From: Aphis gossypii
Lineage: Eukaryota > Arthropoda > Insecta > Hemiptera > Aphididae
DNA: 64,000 bases
Direction: 5' to 3'
NCBI RefSeq assembly: GCF_020184175.1
Contig: NC_065533.1
Coordinates: forward strand, 48,212,351-48,276,350
Shown: piece by piece, positions 47,520 through 61,100 of the stretch
Numbering within the stretch: the stretch's first letter is position 1
Layout: the number at the start of each line of letters is the position of its first letter
Made by a program: the position numbers and the translations under genes
Notes under the pieces: generated by a model
What the model was told of the DNA's origin: nothing
The model's database searches: none
The model's input: the letters and a program-made list of their open reading frames with translations, nothing else

Positions 47520-50500
47520 TTAATTTGTTATTTGTGCAATTAGAGCGGTTCCTTTAAGGATCCAATAACTTTCCGGAAAGTCTGTTGGTAATAATATGCC
47601 AATCACAAAATGTCCATCATGTCCAGTGATCAAAGAAACATCTGCTCGAGCGGTGGTTTTATACACAGGACAGTTATATCGCAAACTATTTTTATTTATA
47701 TTTATGGAGGGTATTAGTAGCATAACCGGTAGCGGAGAATACAGTTCACCTAAAATCAGACGGAATAAATTAAGTATTATGTCTTATTATAATAACAAAC
47801 TTTACAAAGATTTCAACAACAACACGTTTATAGTTTGACTATCGAACTTGATTATAATTACCTGGAATAGGATCCACGAGACGTTTGCTGACCAAGTCAA
47901 TACGTCCGGAATCTAGGAATAGTCCGTGGATGTAAATACCGTCTTCTCGTTCTGTTAAGTCTTTGTAAACGTGAATTTCTCTTTTCAAGTTGTCTGCGTG
48001 TAGGGTGGTAATTTCCTCTTGTGACAGAACAGTGCTGGTAAGCTCAAAATCGAATTTTAAACTATATACAGGTATACTGTATTTTCGGGCATGTCTTTGC
48101 AGACATCCGGTAATAAAACCTTGTGGAAAATATAAACCGGATATCCAGTAAGAAGGAGGACTTCCAAATTTTGTCCAGATCTTTAATATTATTTATTTTT
48201 TTTTACAACATTTGTCAATAAAACCATTAACTTAGACTACTCACATTAATAAAATCCAGTCTTAATATCAAATCTTTGATCCAACTACCTAAAGTCTTCA
48301 ATGAGGGATACGCTTTGTTCTGCCAAATTTTCGGTACCTTCAAAGTTTTCCAATTTATTAGATGTTACACATTATTATTATTATTTTTGTTATATTACAG
48401 TATTTTTCATAAATGACCAATAAACTTCTTCTAATTCTGAAGACATAATTTGTTGTCCTTTGATTGTCTTACATAAGTCTGTTAAAGAATTATGCACGAC
48501 ATCGAGTAATGTATTAAAATGTTTAATCTCTTGTGATAAGACTATAGATAATGGAGACAATCGTCCTTTATCGTCAAGTGTCAATATTGTTGAATGGGCT
48601 TGTTGAAAGTTTATGGAGTTAATGAGTCTTTTGGAAATATCAATGGCTATTTCTATAACAATTTCGTCACCCAGTTTACTATCTACACCGGTAAGTGATT
48701 TTGAGTAGACACCAATGATTGTCCGTAACATATCTTCTGTTTCTCTAGTCTTTTAAATATAATTATTATATATTATAATTATTTATGTATATACAAGTAA
48801 GTTTATTTCACTAATCTAGTTCGTACTTGATATGCTATGTTTGCATTTTCGTGCATTCCAAATATGTCTAGTTCTTCCGTTATTGGTAGATTATTTAAAA
48901 ATGCCTGATAGTTATTGATGGTGGTACAGTTTTCTGATTCTGGACAAAAGTAAATACCAGTCTGAGAGTACTTGTAACCTAAAAATATATTTAAAAAGTC
49001 TATTAATAGATCTATATAAGTACCTGACAATTATTAGTTTTTATTAATTACTCGACTCGAGTATACGAGGATCAAAGAAATTCAAAAGTATTGTCTTCAT
49101 GGTTTTACGATCCCAATAATCATTAACTCTACCACCATATATTATCTCGACCATGGAGTATTGCAAGGCATCCCAGGGTATTTCGTTTGCGGTTAAGCAG
49201 TACGTTTGTAATAAATGCATAGCATATTTGTGATCACTGTCAGTAAACTTGTACGGTATGTTCCAACCAAGTGATTCAAATTTCTTTCTTTCTAATATGA
49301 TGGCGTGGAAAAAACAAAGCCCGAACACCATTTTTCGCCAATCAGATCCAAAAGCTAGGTAGGACCGTTTATATTATTAAGTTGATGAACAACTAAAAAA
49401 ATGACCGTATTTACCATTATCTTCGAAGAAATTGACATTCATGTCCGCGAATATCTTTTTCATTTTTGCTCGTAAGCCTTTTGGTGGTCCGTGGATAACT
49501 TTTAAAGAATTTTGTAAAACAGAAGTAGGAAAAATTTTTGATGGTACTGAACTTAAAAACAATCGAAAATTTTGATTGACATCCGATGGATTATCGATCA
49601 GTTCTCGAACTAGATTTTCCATTTTAAGCATCCACGATGGCGCTAAATGACAATTCTGAAAATAATGTTTAAAATAATATAATTTTGATGTTACATTTAC
49701 ATATCATAATACAATATATTACTTGCAAAAAAACCCAGTCGCCTTTTTCTTTGCCTCTCTTTATTAATTTTTCTGCAATAAGTCCCTGATCTTGGCCAAG
49801 AGATATTGCATGTAGTTTATCTATCGTACCAAATTCTTCTGCAAATTTTTGGAATGACTCAAATGGATCTGAGCCTGGACTGATGATATAAATTAATGGT
49901 ATCGTCGATGATGTGTTAGTGTACAATGAATGATGTGAAATTTCCGGACTGTCGATAAACATTTTCCCGAGTTCGGTGACGACGTAATTAGAAATGGCGC
50001 AAATTAATTTTTCTTCTTTGAATGCTTTTATAATCATAAGTTTTTCAAATGGGTTCAAAATTGAATCCCAATTTACAGTGGGATTATTGTTTTCATTATC
50101 TAAATGAATATCCTGAGTGAAGTCACCGAGTTTGATTTGTATACGTCCGGTGCAGTTTTCTGGAAAACTTTTAAACTTAGGAAATACTTTAGACATGTAA
50201 TTTACAGTTTTCCATGCGTCTTCTGACAATTTCAATAACATAGGTTTCTTAGGAATGTCTATTTTTGCCATATTTATAGGCCCGTGAAGCAAAAAATTCC
50301 ATTCGTCATTAGTAATTTTACCTATTTGCAAATGTATGTTGATGCTGAGTAAGAAACTGAATATTAATTTATGATGTTCAAACAGGCCTTTAGAAATATT
50401 CGTATAAATAGCCATGGTAATATCTTCTACCATAGTTGGTATTTTTACATCGATTTTAACTGATTTGTTACTATTTTTTATCACATTACAAAATATCTAA

Positions 50501-52199
50501 AATAAATCATTTTTTTTTTTTTTTTTTTAAGAAGATAATATATTAATATTAACATATTATATTGTTTTCAATACTTACAGTATTAAAATAGTCCAAAGAA
50601 AATTGGTACATGGAGTTAATTTCAGACAGTTGAGCTACAACAAAATAAAGGCATGAACCTCGTTTTGCTATCGGTCGATATCGTTCTCGTGTGATATTGA
50701 CGTTTTTTTTTGTTTCTTCTGCATCGATCAAACGCCCAGCAACGATAATTGATGATTCCTGTAAAGAAAAATTAGATTACTAAGTAATACAAACATAGCA
50801 TATAGTATAGCATTGAATATGTTTTAAAATTTAGTACAAGACATTATGTTAGTGAACCTTGCTATTGTTGAGTGCATCGATGAGTTCTTCATCATCTAAA
50901 ATATTCCCCTCAGACATGTATAGCATTTTCAACGTTTTATCTTCCATTTCTTTCAATAAATTATTGTCGTTGTTTAAACTCAAATTTATTTCGGTTCGTT
51001 TATCTTCCAAATCGGGCCTTTCTAATCGCACGACGTGACTGTTGAAATTAGATTTACAATTAGGTACCTATATACTATTATAGTTCAAACCACGTCGAAG
51101 TATTTAAAGATGTATTAAACGTGTTTATTAAATTAATAGGTTTACATTAGTAGGTACTTACACTAATAACTGATCTTCTAAGCCCTTTGCTGTTACCATA
51201 AAATTTATAATTGTTACATGTATCCATATATCTGGTAGGTAATGAGGATTTGACATTTTGGTCGTCATGTAGAATCTGAACTTACAGTTGTATTCTATGT
51301 CGATATTACCGATACGCATAAAAAAACGTCCATCCTATTAACAATTTATTATAATACTATTCATAAATAACAACAAATACTTTTAGGATATTTTATGGAA
51401 TCTAGTTGTTTTTTATTATTTTAAAAATATTGTAAGATTAGTAAATATGTGATAACGAATGGAGTTTACGAAGTACATTGGTTAGTAAATTCATCCGGAG
51501 CTTAATATCAAGAAATAATATTTTATTATTTGCTATCAGATAATGCATTAATTGTGTTTTAATTTTCCTACAGAATCTGAAATAATTTGAGATGATAGGT
51601 TAGAGATAATAAGTATATTGAAGATTTGCTAGATTGGAGCTAAAACTAAAATATTTTGTAAGCGTTTTGGAATATGTATTAATTTTGTTTGAATCAATAA
51701 TTACTCGTAAAAACGTGACGTTCTCTAGCACGGATCTGAGTGTAGGGGTTATGTGTTCATCAAGACCTTCGATTAACACTGCATTACCCAGCCTGGCTGC
51801 GTCGACAATCACGTCTGTTAAGTTGACGGTGGAATCCGTACCTCTGCATATTCTTAGAGAATTGTCTGCTTCTAAACCCTTGATCCATTTGTTTGCCTGT
51901 CCTTGAGGGTCTATCATCAACGGCCATCGACTTGCTCTTGTCGCAATTATCATGCTGTCTGTCGACACCGAATCCCGGGGTAGATCGTTGACATTCCACG
52001 ATCGCAACTCAGAAGGATCGACCAATACACAGCTCAAGGAATAATTTGGTGAATATGGTACGTTATATTGTGTTAACTCTTGTAACCACGAACGAGTTAT
52101 CTCTTTACGATATTCATCCGTAAATGGTCCCAGATAAGTGATACTTCCAGCTGCTATTATTGTATCTCCAATCATAGTCAACAGACGGTGTGAGTACGT
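47520..52199 (-). other. Dynein AAA5, AAA6 and C-terminal domain
   Basis: AAA5 is marked by SRWPLMIDPQGQANKWIKG and FFMRIGNIDIEYN...NPHYLPD. SEGNILDDEELIDALNNSK and RYRPIAKRGSCLYFVVAQLS follow. AAA6 includes GLFEHHKLIFSFLL, DEWNFLLHGP and ISLGQDQGLIAEKLI, then GDWVFLQNCHLAPSWM across an intron. The C-terminal domain has WRKMVFGLCFFHAIILERKK, VNDYWDRK, GMHENANIAYQ, YPSLKTLGSWIKDL, GIYIHGLFLD and a final CPVYKTTARADVSLITGHDG...YWILKGTALIAQITN. The last module departs from the usual GTLSTTGHSTN phrase. Confidence 0.88.
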
Positions 52200-55100
52200 C
52201 TGTAACGATAAAATGTGTTAGTCAGAAACTAGGGTTAAATAATCATAAGTAAACTTAGTAAACACGATATGAAAAATATACTTTTAAACTATTTTCCCAT
52301 CTCTGCTGTTCATCGCTTAGAGCTGCAACAAGTAAGTCTGACCTGTTTAAACGAGATTGGGTTTGTTCTATGTCCAATTCTAATTTGTTTTTTTCCGAAA
52401 CGCTTAAGTCGTAAATGTCTTCGAGTTTTTGTAGACGTTCTTCTACATCAGCTAACATTTTTTGTTTTGTTCTTAGTTCTTTCAACACGACATTGAGTTC
52501 ATCTTCGGCTTCTTGTTGTCTAGTCATAAGTAGATATATATAATATATATATATATTTATAAGTTATATATTTATATATAAAGACTTAAATTATTTTGCA
52601 AAATGAATAAAATGATCAATATTTATGATCAATAAAATTCATTTACGATGTTAATATATTATGCCATTTTTTTCTTGTAGTAATATTTTTGTATTTTATT
52701 TTTAGATGGTAATTTGCATTAGAAACATTTTTAAACTAAAAAAAATTAATACCTAGATACTGTGTATAGTTGACAAAAATATTTAAAAATATTTATATGA
52801 ATAATGATTAAACTCGTTTTAATTAATGTTATGAATGTTATGATAATCAAAAATGATGTAGTAATACAGTATAAATCTAGTCTCTAAAATTTATTACCTA
52901 AGAAAACTTTGTTGGTGGTTCTACAATTTAAAATATCTGTGAAATATCTTAATTAAAAAACACTAATTAATATATTTGTATAAGTACAATAATATAATTA
53001 TAAATCGTTAAATATGCGAAGACCTCTAAAATATGCAAACATCCCAAAATATGTAAAAAAAAATGCAAAAATAAAATTTCATATTTGAATTCTCCGTACC
53101 CTAAAATGCATTTAATAACTCTGCTATGTTTTACATCACCTATGATGGATCTACAAATGCTATAAGTCCCGAACCCTGCTCATTAGTCATTGCTATTAAT
53201 ACCTAATATACCTTTGTGCCTCTAATTTATAATACTTATGGGCTTTGGCCAATGAATGAAATATATTTTGTTTGACTAATCCCTGAATATTTAATAACAA
53301 ATTTCATAGAAATCCTTTTAAAAACAACATATTATAATAAATATTATGATTAATTTTCTTGTAACGATTATACGGAAATTACCATGTTAAATTTGTTAAA
53401 TATTTTAAGTATTTGAGTAAAATTAAATTAAAAAATTTAGTTTTTACTTCTTTCTTTTAGGTTCTACTATTCGATATACTAGAGAGTAACTGTGAACTGC
53501 TCGAACCCACATGCACATCGATTTGGCCACTTTTGATTGAGTAGCTACTTTCTGCGGATTAAAATCTGGATCTTCAATGTAAGGCTTAAGTTGATTGATC
53601 ATTTTGTCGGATATGTTGTCTGTATCGTATTCTTGTAGAGCTTTTAGAAAATTAGTATCTCCTAGTACGGTTTTAGCTGAAGTCCAATCGGTTCTAAACA
53701 AAAATATATATCAAAATAGTTTTTATACCTTCTATGTAGATATCTATATGTATGTATAACACCGTATTGAAAAAGTGACCACCGTGGAAAAATGTTATGG
53801 TGCTCTTTATTACCCTTAATACCCCCTTTTGCTATAGTTATCGCAACGATTATTCGAGCAATTATAACTACTATGCTATAAACATATTTATTTATAGGCT
53901 TTTACAATATTTTTTGGAGTTCTAATTTTCTATTAATTATAAAAAGATGCTACTAAAAATTACAATTCTTAAAAATGTTGGAACCCAAGAAAACGACCTA
54001 CTTAATGTGAATACGTATTTATTATGTTTGTCTTTAGATTATTTACTTTTTTCCAAATAATAAACACACAGCTTCCATAACAGTTTGAACGAGCTTATGT
54101 GGCTTGCTCAACATCCGAAGCTCGTTTATATCGTTTTTGTTGAGTGATTCTAAAGCCGCTTTGGCTGCTTCCATCGCTGGCATAGCTAAAGTAAGGTCTC
54201 TTTGCGCATCCTCTGCTATTTCTTGAGCGGCTGAAGCTTTCATTTTAGCTGCTGTCTCTTCAACAAGCACTATTTTACGGACCTTGTCTACGCTCGCCTT
54301 TTCTCTCGTTAAACCTTCCATCAGTTTTAAAGTAGCTTCATTTTTCTCCAATAGTGCTGGTGCCATTGATTTTAATTTTGTTTTCATATCTCCCACCATA
54401 TCAAATGTCTCGTACAACTTACGCAAACCATATGAAATCCTGTCAGAATCGTTTTTAATCTTGTCAGTTCGGGATCCATATAATTTTATGTATAATTTCA
54501 GAAATTCCAAATAACTCTTGAGGAAAACGTAGCAGTGCCTTGCCGTTTGTTTGTGAAACTTTTCAGTCACTTGACTGGTCGTTAAATGCATATTGTAGCA
54601 GATATATGTTAAATTGTCGACTAGGTTAGGGTTATCTGATTGTCCAAAAGATTCTAAGCTTTTATGAGCCACTGACAAGAGTGCTTCGGTTGGCCAATCG
54701 TCAAACCAATCTATTGTTGAATTATAAACCAACGAAGGAAACAGTCGGCATCTTCGTCTAAATGTATCGCCGATCGAGCTCATGGACACGACGAGGTGGA
54801 GTTTAGAGCGTACGCGCTCTATAAAAAATCTGAACATCACTTCTTGATTCGCACCATCAATTCCCAAATCTAATGCTGCTGGTTGACAAGTAGTTATTAA
54901 CTTCTCTAAATCACCTTGTTTAAACAAATCTGGTACTTCTCCTTAATTTTTTTTTATAAATTATGAGATACAAATTGTTAATAAATAATAATTAATCATA
55001 GGTTATTACTAGTTTTAGTGTTTTGCTTGAACAAAACATCGATTTACCTGAGTTTAAAATATTGTTTATATCTTCTAAAAATTCTTCTTGGACTATTTGA

Positions 55101-58100
55101 TTGTCTTTGAATAAAAATGTGGTATCTTCATATTTCACACCAGTGTTGTGATAAAGATTCATTAAGTCTTCACGAAAAGCAGTATGATTATATGATTTTG
55201 TTAATTCAATTTGAAAATACCTAAATATATAAAATTACGTTAATTAAATTTTAATTCCAGTATATTCATGTACTTTTTTTCGTGTTTATAACTTTACATA
55301 AATATAACATATTCTTACTTGTAAGCATTAAGGTGTGAAGATAGTTTAGTCAACGATTGCTTGCCTACTCCATTAACTCCAACAAGTAAAGCGTTTCCTC
55401 TTTCAGATCTCAATATCCTTGCGATGCGTGTGATATGTTCTATAGCATCCATGAAAAATATGATGTGCATGTCTTTATTATAAGCCATGTTGAAATCTGT
55501 TAAGGCATTTATCAATGTGGTTTTTAATTTATCGATATCTATTATTTCTTGGTAAATCCGGCTTTCTCTTGAAACTGGATTCATGAAATCACCAAATAAC
55601 AATACAGGAGGACTTGATGGATTCTTGTCTGTATATTTGGAAAAGTCTAACACAGAAGTGTTGAAATAATGTGTGCACACGTCTTGAAGAAGATTTAAGA
55701 AATACGACTTGTCTTTTGGGCAAACCAAACGGTCGTGATAAACACGCAATGTTTCGTGATACCATAGTCTGCGTAAAAATCAAATAAGACATTATAATTA
55801 ATATAAAATAAATATTATTTTTAAATTAAGTAGTCTTAATAAATGTATGAGTTGTGAGACACGAGTCATTAATTTTTTTATTATTACATAACTAATTAAT
55901 TCTTATAAAAAATATCTGTTTCCAGGTTGGTTGGTTGGTTGGTTGATTTATTTTTTTTTTTTTGTGGACTTTTTCGTAATTTATGCGTAATTATTATTAA
56001 AGAATTAAATTTTTACATAATTTATAAAGGGAGTAGATATCAAATATTTATTTTGGATTGATTCATTATCTTGAGATATAACTACCGTAATATACCTGTA
56101 TAAATGTGTTCGATCCGGTATTGTGATGAAATTAGCTTGCAAGATTCCTTGTATGGTTTTTGACAAATCTCTAAGATTAAACATGTAGTGTGGTTTGGCT
56201 GGAGTTGGAAGCAGGTCTTCTGAAATACGTAAATATACTTTGATGCTGGCTTGCACTATTTCAGAACTAGAGTTAGCTATATTTGGAGGAAATTCTTTGA
56301 GGAAACCATCCAAAATCGACGTGAATATAGTTTTCATGGTAATTTCACTCGCAATAGGCATGAAAATCACCGAAAAATGCCTTGTGAACCTCGAAGTTAA
56401 TAAATTCCTTCCTCCCCCTGGAGATGCGCAGATGGTACACAAAATCAAATTTTCTATATCATTCCAATCCAGTTTATCTCTATCGTATATGCCACCAGAG
56501 TCCAAAAGCTGTCGCAGTAGTTCAATAGGAGGTTGAGCACCGTTTAATTCAGGTATCGGCATGTTGACGTTATCGATGAAAAGCGCCAAACGTTTGTTTG
56601 CTGGCGCACTGAAACGGTTTCGTTTTTTCTTCGCCAATTTTGATTCCAATACTTTTTGAGTCCATTTACTATTGGTGTACGTAGAAAAATTTATTGTTGA
56701 AGATATCCAATCACCCGTAGATATTAAGTCTTGTATAATTAAATTTGCTACAGAAGTCTTACCTACACCTAAGAATTAAGATTATAGGACGATTTTGGTA
56801 CTAAAAAAATAACTTATAATTTACTCTCATTAAATTATTTTTACACACCTGTTGTTCCAGTCAACATCACTGGTTGGTTCATTTTTACTATCCTTTGGAC
56901 AATATGTCTATATCGGATGCTATCGACTGTAGGCACCAGTAACTCGTGATAAGGTGTATTAGTTTTGTACACATAATCCTGTTTAATAGTATTCCAATTT
57001 TCAAACTTCTTATTTTCTGTGTTTAGGTATACGTCGAATAATTTCATTTCGGGTAGAATACCACACTCGGATTTGTCTGAAATTTGATTGAAAACAAAAT
57101 CCTCGAATTTTATTTGAGAATAATCGACTAAATTCGATCCCAAAGACCACAAATACGAAAATATAAATGATTGATAAATAAATTGTTGGACTTTGGAAAT
57201 TTCCGCGGACGCATCAAAACTAGCTGGGTCAGATAATAGAGATTCAAGAATAGTACACATCATGGCTGCTTTACTAATGTCAACCTGAAACAAAGTATAA
57301 TTAAAATACTAATGTTTTCCTTTTTTCTTTTTTTTTGATTAAGTAGAGGTATAGGAATACCTGTTTAATGGTAGCTAAGCAATGTTTGTTAATAAATGAA
57401 AAACCTTCGTTGACATAAATTTCAAATAGTAACTCTATATATTTTTTTAATTCTGTACTACTTTTAATTACGTCATTTTGCAATTTATTTAACCACGAGT
57501 GTACATATGGTAGCCAACCGACGTTCGATGTATCTATATAAACAACTCCACATCTGCTAACTGTGGTGGGCGATGCTTGTGATAAGTCAACAACTTCGAA
57601 AAACATTTTAACCTGAAAATTTTAGGTTACATTCATTTAAAATATTAAAAATAAGCTGATTATTTAGAATATAAAACTATTACCCAAGAACTCAGTTTTA
57701 TGCGTTCAGAGTTGGCTAAACACAAAATCTTGGTATCGTCCAGTATGGAATTAAGATTTTCGATCCATACTGAATCTATGGGTCCGTCGCATACCACCCA
57801 TTGAAATTCTTCTTTTTCCATTTGAGCTGTTTTTCTTATAATCTTTCCAAGTAATCCATCTCTCCATTCCATTGTTAAGAGGTCTAGTTGGCCGTACAGT
57901 TCGTTCATAGAAATCGCTTTAGGATTCAGACGGTATACGTTTACTGGTTTGTAATGTCGGTTTTCTATTTTTTTATTGTAAAGCTCTGTTAATGTTTTAC
58001 TAAGTATTTTTAAAATTGTAGTCTTTCCACTTCCAGTTGGACCAATAGTTATAATACCATGCCGGATAGTTATTGTTTGCAATAAGTGTATAAGTTTTTT

Positions 58101-61100
58101 ATAGAAGCACTCATTAATTTGATAGCCTTCATTTTCCATCACACTTTGGGCAGTCGATAGGAATATTTCATAATTATATTCTGGCAAGATAATTCCGGGA
58201 AATAGATCGCTTAATATATCCTAAAGTTTAAACTATGTAAGTATTTTGAATTACAGTTTAAATGGTATAGAAAATTGTATTCCATACTTGGAATAGTACG
58301 GCGTCATCTTTTAGAAATTTCGGTAGATTAGTATCCTTTAGCGCTTTGAATAAAATTGAATTTTCTTCAACCATAGGGTTTTCTCGTCTTAAAAAGCCTG
58401 CCATTATCAAAGCGCTTTTTACAGCTCTTTAATAACACAAAATAGTTATTCGATTAAAATTTAATAGTTGATATAAAACAATTACTGATTACCTCATTCC
58501 AAAATCATAGTGTTTATGAATGGAAAGCTGTTCATTGCACAATTGATACATTTTTACTATTTTTTGAGACAATATTTTTGATGACTGAAACCCTTCAGAA
58601 TACAATATAACCTCAGCAATTAAACTATAGTCTGGTATCATCATTGCCACAGGTCTAAACAACGCTTGTAGATTATCTGGTAATTCGTTTCGTCCCACAT
58701 ATTCCGGATTTATTGTAATAAATACTGCACATGTTCTAATAAATCTAATCTCTCGGCCTTCAAATGTGAACTTATTGGCATTAGTTGTTTTTGCGTTCGT
58801 GATAGTAATTAGCTGTTGTGCAATGATCGATAGCACTTCGATACCTACTCGGTCGAATTCGTCGAAACAACACCACACTCCCGATTGAGCCAAGCCCGAA
58901 AAAAATCTGCCTATTGTCTAAATAAATGAGGGGAATTATTAATAACTTTTTTTTTTTAGATGAATGCGATTTTAATCTAATGCATCTTATAGTATAATAT
59001 AATGTATTATATCTATAATATCATATATAATAGATATCATAATATCAGATATCATAATATGATATAATATCATAGATATGCACCTTATAATTTAATCCAT
59101 CAGAACAATTGAATATGATACATTGTGTAGCCAACGCTTTGGCGAGGTCCTTGACAGTTTCAGTTTTTCCGGTGCCTGTAGGTCCAGATAATACACATCC
59201 TAGACTTAATTGAAGCGCACCCATCAAGCATAAGTAGCATCGGTCAGTTAACGGTGTTATCACTAATCGAGGAGATGAACCCAGATATTCAAATGCGTAC
59301 AACCAACGGCCATTGATAGAATACGTGACACAACCATCTTCGTTATCCCAATAGTAACGAAGCTGTTTCAACCATTCGAAGTGCGTGTCACTATTAATTT
59401 CACGAACAACCATAGTAGATACTACATCCCTCGCATGAACATCGACGATGATCAGTGCGCTTACTCCAGAACATTGAAGTTTGGTCAAATTTCCTAGTCG
59501 AACCATAGCTGCCAAATTATTCAGATCCTAAAATATCAATACTTCGTTATTGTAATAAAATGTGTAACTTTTATACAAATTTTAATGTGATTTTGTAGTA
59601 GAAATACTTAATTTAAAACATTTTTGTTCAAATTTGACCAATGATTCTTGTACGTTGGCCTTAAGATTGAGGATTACGTGTACGTCACGACACCAGATTA
59701 TCTGTGATATCACAATCACTAGCTGAAAAAATAACTTCCTAGTTTAAAATTATAGTACTAAAAATGATTCAAATTTCAACCTGGTTAGCATGTAATAAAA
59801 CCCATTTTTCTTTAGGAATTTCATTATAATCTTCAATGGCTATTGACATGAGAGCTCGTAGTGTATTTACCATCTCCTTTTCTACCCTCGACAGCCAAAA
59901 TTCAACGTTCCCAGTGGCTTTAATTGGTGATACAAATTTGACAATTTCTCTTTCTGGAGATACCATAGCGATAACGTCTGTAGATGTATTATATTTTCCT
60001 TCGATCACCGATTGTAACTGCTTTCTTTCGTCGTCTTCGTTTTTAAACTGAATTCGCCAAATTGCTTCAAAACATTTATTCATGTACGGTAGTACAGTTC
60101 TAGGATTTCGAACTTGAGCGATTATTTCTAATAGTTCGTCGTTTGCCAAGAAATTAAATCGCGGGAACACAACTCTTTTTGATTCTAAATATGCTTCTAA
60201 ATATAACAATACTTGTTCTAATTGTTGATTGTTCATTATAAGGGTTTTCAATAGGTCAGTTTCAGTGCATATGCTTATTGCTATAGGATTTTTTACAACC
60301 TTTTGCATAATAATCTTCCATGAATTATTTACTTGATTAAATAATTTAGCTTCATTCGGAAGTTGTCTTTGTATATCCGGAGCAGCGAATATCGTTTCTA
60401 AATAAATCCAATTATTTTGGCATAAAATCCATTCTGTCTAAACACAAAATTTTGATCAAAAAATTTCTGTGGTTATAGAACCAACAAAAAAGAATTTGAT
60501 TCGTGTTAGATAATATATTTATTAAATTACTTACTAAAACGTCATTCATAATAGCCATAGAATTTATCCACTCTTCAACTTTTGATTTAATCATCATTAT
60601 GTTTTTTGATGAAACGAGAGTATTTAAGTTTATATTTGTTTCTTCTAATGTTAACTGAACTTCTTCTAATGAACCTAGTATAAAAATATCGTTAGTATTT
60701 TTGTAAGGAAGTACAATCAAATTTACGTTTTTCCAAGAATCTTCAACTTTCTTCAATATTGCCTCTAAAGTAGCTTCAGAACTTGCTTGCATTGAAATAT
60801 CTATTATTTCAGAACCGTGTTTGAAAGCATCTAATTTTTCGAGCATAATTAGAGTAAGAGATTGGTTAGTCGGAAATGCTGTCCCAAGTATATGCTCGAT
60901 TTTAATCCAATGATGTTTTGTAAGATTTGGATTTCTTAACATGGTTATAATCGACATTTTTTCTTTGAATGACTGAACTTTTTTGTCAATAAGATCAACG
61001 AGTTCACATGCAGGAATAATTCTTTTGAATTGCATTACATATTTTAAATTTAGTGCTAAGAACGTGTTCATTTGCTCTACTTCTAAATTATGAAAATTGT

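Noticed and set aside
54284..54514. + strand frame inside the dynein stalk exon
   Set aside because: Antisense shadow of a strong coding exon with conserved dynein motifs.
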